From positions 681,188 to 745,187 of the forward strand of contig JACDDU010000001.1 of the NCBI GenBank assembly GCA_013816845.1: a stretch of DNA of 64,000 nucleotides, given 5' to 3'. Positions within the stretch are counted from its first letter, which is position 1. Each line of letters starts with the position of its first letter. The translations under genes were made by a program, and so were the position numbers. Shown here piece after piece: positions 58,408-64,000 of this stretch. This stretch comes from Gammaproteobacteria bacterium. GTDB taxonomy: Bacteria; Pseudomonadota; Gammaproteobacteria; DSM-16500. The notes under the pieces were generated by a model. The model saw only the letters and a program-made list of their open reading frames with translations, was not told the DNA's origin and searched no databases.

Positions 58408-59769
58408 TCAACCTTTTTCGATTGCTGAAATCAGCTTCTGGTGCATACCATCAAAACCCGAATTACTCATTATAATAACATGATCGCCAGGTAGTAACGT
58501 TGGCGTAAGCGCTTCAACCATGTCATTAACGGTGGCGAATGAATGCGTTGGCTGTTTAAAATCGGCAAGCATGGTATTCATCCCCCAATCTAATTCAGTT
58601 TTTTTACAATAAACAAGATTAGCTTCAGAAAGTGCTTGAGCCATTTTCTCCTTATGTACTCCTGCACGCATGGTATAGGACCCAAACTCAAGAATAGCAA
58701 TAATTCTCGCTTGCTTTCCCACGTGCGCTCGTAAACCCGCTAAGGTGGTTTGAATTGCAGTTGGATGATGTGCAAAGTCATCGTATATCGCTATACCATG
58801 TAGATTGGCGCGCACTTCCATTCTGCGTTTAACATTCTGAAAAGTTGATAAAGCAGCGACAGCATCTTGAGGCGTAATTTCTATATGATGAACTGCAGCA
58901 ATCGCGGCTAATGCGTTATGAACATTGTGAGCGCCCAATAAGTCCCATTCTACCCTACCCACTTCTTTATTATTAAAAAAGACGTCAAATAGCTGCCCGT
59001 CGGGCTTCACCAATTTAGCTTGCCAATTGGCCTTTTGATTACCCAATGTGATTAAAGGTGTCCAACATCCTTTGGCTAAAACATTTTCTAAATTAGCATC
59101 TTCTTGGGGATATATAATGCAGCCATTGGGTGGAACGGTTCGAACTAAATGATGAAACTGAAGTTGGATAGCTGCTAGATTTGGAAATATATCTGCATGA
59201 TCATATTCTAAATTATTTAAAACGAGGGTCTTGGGACGATAATGAACAAATTTAGAGCGTTTATCAAAAAATGCGGCATCGTATTCATCCGCTTCAACGA
59301 CAAAATATTTGCCCCCTCCTAATTTTGCCGAAATTCCAAAATTTTGCGGCACACCGCCGATTAAAAAACCAGGTTCTCTTTTATTCTTTTCTAATATCCA
59401 AGCAACCATGCTACTGGTTGTTGTTTTGCCATGCGTGCCTGCCACAGCTAAAACCCAGCGTTTTTTTAACACTTGCTCAAAAAGCCATGCAGGACCTGAC
59501 GTATAGTAAATTCCTTTAGCGAGAATATACTCTAACGCAGGGTTGCCTCGTTTGATTGCGTTACCAACTACTACACAATCAATTTCATCTAAATCCAAAT
59601 GTTTCGGATCGTAGCCATTGAATAAGGTAATACCGGCTTCTTTTAGCTGTGTACTCATCGGTGGGTAAATATTCATGTCAGAGCCACTGACCGCCATTCC
59701 ACTTTCACATGCAAGGACTGCACAGCCGGCCATAAATGTACCGCATATGCCTAAGATATGTATTCGCAT
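58408..59769 (-). CDS. mpl: UDP-N-acetylmuramate:L-Ala-gamma-D-Glu-meso-DAP ligase Mpl
   Basis: Re-attaches recycled tripeptide to UDP-MurNAc in cell-wall recycling. The N-terminus MRIHILGICGTFMAGCAVLA and SGSDMNIYPPMSTQL are specific to Mpl among Mur ligases; ATP site AGTHGKTTTSSMVAWIL; later YDDFAHHPTAIQTTL. 453 residues. Its partner in recycling, an AmpG-type permease, is at 5.0-6.3 kb. Divergent from the FixL-like gene. Confidence 0.94.
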   Translation of the reverse strand: MRIHILGICGTFMAGCAVLACESGMAVSGSDMNIYPPMSTQLKEAGITLFNGYDPKHLDLDEIDCVVVGNAIKRGNPALEYILAKGIYYTSGPAWLFEQVLKKRWVLAVAGTHGKTTTSSMVAWILEKNKREPGFLIGGVPQNFGISAKLGGGKYFVVEADEYDAAFFDKRSKFVHYRPKTLVLNNLEYDHADIFPNLAAIQLQFHHLVRTVPPNGCIIYPQEDANLENVLAKGCWTPLITLGNQKANWQAKLVKPDGQLFDVFFNNKEVGRVEWDLLGAHNVHNALAAIAAVHHIEITPQDAVAALSTFQNVKRRMEVRANLHGIAIYDDFAHHPTAIQTTLAGLRAHVGKQARIIAILEFGSYTMRAGVHKEKMAQALSEANLVYCKKTELDWGMNTMLADFKQPTHSFATVNDMVEALTPTLLPGDHVIIMSNSGFDGMHQKLISAIEKG

Positions 59770-59929
59770 CAGGTAGTAACCTCACTCAAAGAATTACATT
59801 CATCAATCTTCCAACATCCAGTCCATGAAAACTTGAGAATGACATGATATGATATGTGGGCAATTTGTTCCGGCAATCTTAGCATCAAGGCACGATCAAT
59901 TTAAGCGTCTCGTTAAAGGAATAACGAAT

Positions 59930-61501
59930 ATGGACGGCCAAGGATTATTTGATGCCATCGGCGATAGTGCGGTTCTTCTTGATAAAGCAGGACGAGTGAT
60001 CAACTGGAATCCAGCTGCTATTGCCTTATTTGGCTACTCCAAACGCGAAGCAATTGGCTGGTCGATCAATTTTGTTTATGACCGTAATTATCCTTTCCCT
60101 AAAATAATTCAAGAAATTAATGCCGGCCAAAAAAAATGGCAGGAAGAAACACCTTTCACTCGTAAAAATGGTGTCAAAGGGTTCTGTCGATCTACGCTCT
60201 GCACGCTTCCTCCGAATGAGCAACATAAAATTACCGCTTTACTTATCCATCATAATATTTCCACCTATAAAAAAGACTTAAATGACGTACTTAAAGTAAA
60301 GGAACAACTTCACTCACATTTAACCTCTCTCCTAACTAGTTTTTCAGCGGTCAACATGCTGAACATTGAAGCTTTAAACAGTTTGGAACAAAATGAGCGC
60401 CGTTTACGAGAAAGCGAATTACGCTTTCATTTACTAGCTGAAAATGCAACGGATGTTATTTCCACACACACACCCGATGGTACGTATTTGTATATATCAC
60501 CTGCTTGTAAAACTTCAATTGGTTATAAATTTGATGAGTTAATTGATAAAAATATTTTCAAACTGATTCACCACGACGATCTTGCCAAAGTGAAAAAAGC
60601 CTTTAATAAACGACGTGAAGATTCTAACAACCGTCCGATTGTTTATCGAATAAAAAGAAAGGAAGGAGAATATCGTTGGTTTGAAAGTAACATTCGCTTA
60701 ATTATTGATGAACATGATCGAAGTTTAAGTGAAATCCAACTTGCATCGCGGGATATCACTGATCGCGTTCTCGATAAAAAAGCCCGTTTGCGGGGACAAC
60801 AACTTGCGCACGTATTTCGTTTAAGTACCATGGAAGAAATGGCTTCCGGTATGGCACATGAAATTAGTCAGCCTCTGGCTGCGATTGTTAATTACACGCG
60901 GGGTTGTGTACGCCATTTGCAAATGAGTGATCACGATCGCGATCAATTAAAAAATGTCATGGAAAAAGCAGTCGTGCAGGCTGAGCGTGCCGGGGAAATT
61001 GTTCATCGTCTGAAAAATTTCTTTTGCAAAGGACAACTCGTTAAGACACCTTGTAAAATTAATAATATGATTCGCGAAACGGTCAGTTTAATTCGCCATG
61101 AACTCATCACTTCTAAAACAAAAATTGATTATAATCTTGATAAGATTGGACCTTTCATCTTTATTGATAAAATTCAAATTCAACAAGTCATTCTTAATTT
61201 GATTCAAAATGCCATTGAAGCCATGAATGAATGTCATTTGAAAGAGAAACGCATCCACATTCAAACTAAATTCATTCAGCCTGAATGCATTGAAATTACT
61301 TTGAACGATACGGGCCCTGGATTCTCAAAAGAAATTATTCATAAAGCATTCACCCCTTTTTTCACGACTAAAGCCCATGGAAGAGGCATGGGACTCGCAA
61401 TTTGTCGCTCTATTATTGAAGCGCATGGTGGTGAATTCACAATTAACGCCAACACTAATAATTCCAGCTGGATTCGTTTTTCTTTACCCATGTCCATTTG
61501 A
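59930..61501 (+). CDS. FixL-like PAS sensor histidine kinase
   Basis: A 523-residue soluble kinase with two PAS domains (about 3-115 and 160-285, the second with PAC segment YRWFESNIRLII and RDITD) and a FixL/TodS-type kinase domain. H-box EMASGMAHEISQPLAAIVNY has His310; N-box NLIQNAIEAM; G boxes DTGPGFS and GRGMGLAIC. No membrane helix. Start at 59930 (MDGQGLFDAIGDSAVL) has AAAGGA upstream; an ATG 27 codons earlier lacks a ribosome-binding site. Whether the PAS binds heme cannot be told. Paired with the FixJ-like regulator 12 bases downstream. Confidence 0.9.
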   Translation: MDGQGLFDAIGDSAVLLDKAGRVINWNPAAIALFGYSKREAIGWSINFVYDRNYPFPKIIQEINAGQKKWQEETPFTRKNGVKGFCRSTLCTLPPNEQHKITALLIHHNISTYKKDLNDVLKVKEQLHSHLTSLLTSFSAVNMLNIEALNSLEQNERRLRESELRFHLLAENATDVISTHTPDGTYLYISPACKTSIGYKFDELIDKNIFKLIHHDDLAKVKKAFNKRREDSNNRPIVYRIKRKEGEYRWFESNIRLIIDEHDRSLSEIQLASRDITDRVLDKKARLRGQQLAHVFRLSTMEEMASGMAHEISQPLAAIVNYTRGCVRHLQMSDHDRDQLKNVMEKAVVQAERAGEIVHRLKNFFCKGQLVKTPCKINNMIRETVSLIRHELITSKTKIDYNLDKIGPFIFIDKIQIQQVILNLIQNAIEAMNECHLKEKRIHIQTKFIQPECIEITLNDTGPGFSKEIIHKAFTPFFTTKAHGRGMGLAICRSIIEAHGGEFTINANTNNSSWIRFSLPMSI

Positions 61502-61513
61502 TAGGAGTAAGAC

Positions 61514-62152
61514 ATGTCTACACTTGAGCCCATTGTTTATATCATCGATGATGATCACGCTATGGTGGAGTCTTTAACATGGATTATTGAATCAATCGGC
61601 TTGAAAGTTAAAACTTACGTCCGCGCGCAAGAGTTTTTGGAAGAATATGACCCTCAACAGCATGGCTGTTTATTACTAGATGTCAGAATGCCTGGCATGA
61701 GTGGCCCTGAGTTACAAACTAAATTAAATGAGCAAGGCTTACCAACCCTACCTATTATCTTTATCAGTGGACATGGCGATGTACCGCTTGCTGTGCGCGT
61801 AATGAAAGCCGGCGCAATTGACTTTTTGACCAAACCTTTTAACGATCAAGTCTTACTGGAAAGTATAAACAAAGCTTTACGTTTAGATAAAGCCAATCGC
61901 GAGAAGCGTCAAGAGTCAGCCCAAGCGCGTGCTAAATTTGCCTTACTTTCCCCCCGTGAAGTTCAAGTGCTACAAGGTATTGTGGCTGGGAAACCAAACA
62001 AAGTTATCTCAGCAGAACTTAAAATTTCTCTCAAAACGGTAGAGGCACATCGAGCCTCGGTAATGAAGAAAATGGTAGTCAAATCAGTACCTGAATTAGT
62101 GAAATTGGTGCTTACCAATAGCATTCAAGAAGAGGCAATTGAAGAGGAATGA
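61514..62152 (+). CDS. FixJ-family LuxR-type response regulator
   Basis: A 212-residue regulator: receiver (1-120) with acidic pocket IIDDDHA, phospho-acceptor Asp56 in LLLDVRMPGMSG, and Lys in FLTKPFND, then a LuxR-type helix-turn-helix LSPREVQVLQGIVAGKPNKV and KTVEAHRASVMKKM. The FixJ/TtrR pattern is clear. AGGAG before the ATG. The sensor immediately upstream is the presumed kinase. Downstream is a universal stress protein, a common FixJ-type or redox-regulated target. Confidence 0.92.
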   Translation: MSTLEPIVYIIDDDHAMVESLTWIIESIGLKVKTYVRAQEFLEEYDPQQHGCLLLDVRMPGMSGPELQTKLNEQGLPTLPIIFISGHGDVPLAVRVMKAGAIDFLTKPFNDQVLLESINKALRLDKANREKRQESAQARAKFALLSPREVQVLQGIVAGKPNKVISAELKISLKTVEAHRASVMKKMVVKSVPELVKLVLTNSIQEEAIEEE

Positions 62153-62344
62153 CTCAAATATTAACTTTTAGTACTTTTCTAAATCAAATTAGTGCTTTCC
62201 TGATGGGGCTAACCCTTAATTAGCTAGGTACATGTAAGTACTTTCTCCTGGTCTTTTCCCAATTTTTATTAGCGTTATTTAGTGCGATGATTGGTATCCC
62301 CCACTAAATTGTATAGATAAGAAAGCGTTTAGGAGAAGGCAGCC

Positions 62345-62776
62345 ATGGACACCAGAAAACAAGTGCTTATTGTTACCAATGCAATCACTGATAACGAAGT
62401 CCTGCAAATTCAAAAAGCGTTTAATTCAGAAGAAGCTCAAAAAGCTGAAATTAAACTTAGCCTTGTACACGTTATCCCTCGACTTCCTACGTGTTACTTT
62501 AATATTCCATCAATGGGTGTACTCATTGAGAAATATTACGATGAAGCTAAACAATCCTTAACGACAGTGGGCAAGCATTTAACCATCGCTAAAACCGATC
62601 AATGGCTTATCACGGGTAAGATTCGGACAGAAGTCCTTCGTCTAGCCAATAAATTAGGGTCAAGTTTTATTTTAGCAAGTGCGCAGCAAATTCAAGAATT
62701 ACAACGTTCACTTTTTTTTAAAAATATTCACCAGTACGCCATGATCAAAAATATTAACCAATTGAAGCAACTCTAG
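62345..62776 (+). CDS. universal stress protein (UspA family)
   Basis: A 143-residue protein of the USP fold: beta1 QVLIVTNAITDNEVLQIQKA, beta2 IKLSLVHVIPRLPTCYFN, then ITGKIRTEVLRLANKLGSSF and ILASAQQIQEL. The ATP-binding G-x2-G-x9-G(S/T) loop near the C-terminus is not preserved, so it belongs to the non-nucleotide UspA type. An AGGAG site lies upstream, and a strong terminator follows. The gap of 192 bp from the FixJ-like gene suggests its own promoter. Confidence 0.8.
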   Translation: MDTRKQVLIVTNAITDNEVLQIQKAFNSEEAQKAEIKLSLVHVIPRLPTCYFNIPSMGVLIEKYYDEAKQSLTTVGKHLTIAKTDQWLITGKIRTEVLRLANKLGSSFILASAQQIQELQRSLFFKNIHQYAMIKNINQLKQL

Positions 62777-62830
62777 GGTTTAACTCAAGTAGGATCTCCT
62801 TTCTATTTTGACGACATACTTGAGCATTTT

Positions 62831-62869
62831 CCCCAGATAGAATTCTCCCATCTATCTGGGGATTTTTTT
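62831..62869 (+). terminator. intrinsic terminator after usp
   Basis: An 11-bp stem, CCCCAGATAGA (62831-62841) with TCTATCTGGGG (62851-62861), a 9-nt loop, then ATTTTTTT. A textbook intrinsic terminator. Confidence 0.95.
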
Positions 62870-63228
62870 ATGATAAAACGTGTATTGATAAATGTGATCT
62901 AAGATAGAATTTTATGATAGTTTAAAAAATCACAGCCTTAAGCTTAGAATATGTGCGGCTTAGTATGCTTCTTATTTAACTAAAGGTTATGCGATTCATT
63001 AATTATCATAAATTTATCTTTCCATTATTGAAACAGCAATATCCGTTATAAGTCACATAAACCAACCTCCCATTTACGTACCTCCTATGGTTGCAACGGA
63101 TTATTTCTAAAGCGATTTATCATACGCTCGGTCAGGTATTGGGTATCTAATTCGAATAACATATTGCTAATATTTTGTTAAGGACCATATGATCTAATAA
63201 TGCTAAATAATATTGAGTTGAGAAAAAA
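62870..63228. other. gene-free AT-rich stretch
   Basis: About 360 bases between the usp terminator and the last gene. No supported coding frame, RNA or repeat was seen. The promoter of the following gene should be in its end. Confidence 0.5.

Positions 63229-64000
<772 letters not shown>

Overview
The window looks like the chromosome of an AT-rich gammaproteobacterium, probably of the order Legionellales (Legionella/Coxiella/Aquicella-like). The core gene order is gammaproteobacterial: rluC and rne diverge; rarA-lolA-ftsK-trxB and infA/clpA-clpS lie together; msbA-lpxK, dapD-dapE, dnaX..ybaB-recR and argG-argH/argR are intact. Scattered between these are genes of a kind common in host-associated Legionellales: a patatin-like lipase, a DnaJ-domain protein with a duplicated helical module, DUF2845-like and chagasin-like secreted proteins, and several proteins of no recognised family. 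The order-level placement is an inference from protein resemblance, not a computed phylogeny.

Layout. 1-9.6 kb: tldD (cut by the window edge), a small lipoprotein, a large MscK-like mechanosensitive channel overlapping an AmpG-type permease, sdaA, pssA and rluC. 9.6-13.1 kb: a long rne leader with a strong hairpin, RNase E, and a Trm112-like zinc protein. 13.2-17.8 kb: a uracil-DNA-glycosylase-like protein without the catalytic Asp, an OmpR-type two-component pair, and a DUF47/Pit phosphate-transport pair. 17.8-21.5 kb: an accessory block of two unknown proteins divergent from a patatin-like phospholipase. 21.5-34.4 kb: core genes (rarA, lolA, ftsK, trxB, infA, clpA, clpS, icd, mnmA, purB). 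34.4-39.7 kb: a YiiX-like hydrolase, a DUF2845-like protein, an Mpo1-like membrane protein, a chagasin-like inhibitor, lpxK and msbA.

39.9-49.3 kb: dapD, dapE, tRNA-Ser(GGA), the small SRP RNA, dnaX, a radical SAM protein, ybaB, recR, then argH-argG divergent from argR across two ARG boxes. 49.5-57.7 kb is the most accessory stretch: an exported protein with a possible Cys-His-Asp triad; an atypical short-chain dehydrogenase divergent from a deacetylase/SnoaL/tautomerase operon, with a perfect 14-bp palindrome at the dehydrogenase promoter; a small unknown protein; the DnaJ-repeat protein; a PncC/CinA-type amidase; a 34-residue membrane peptide; and an unknown soluble protein. 57.9-64 kb: apaG, mpl, a FixL/FixJ-like pair followed by a universal stress protein with a strong terminator, and an incomplete protein running into a perfect AAC (poly-Asn) repeat at the window edge.

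No insertion sequence, CRISPR array, rRNA operon or prophage was seen. The best candidates for undescribed biology are the 17.8-21.5 kb lipase block, the exported C/H/D protein at 49.5 kb, the palindrome-controlled cluster at 50.8-53.8 kb, the DnaJ-repeat protein at 54.5 kb and the UDG-like protein at 13.2 kb.
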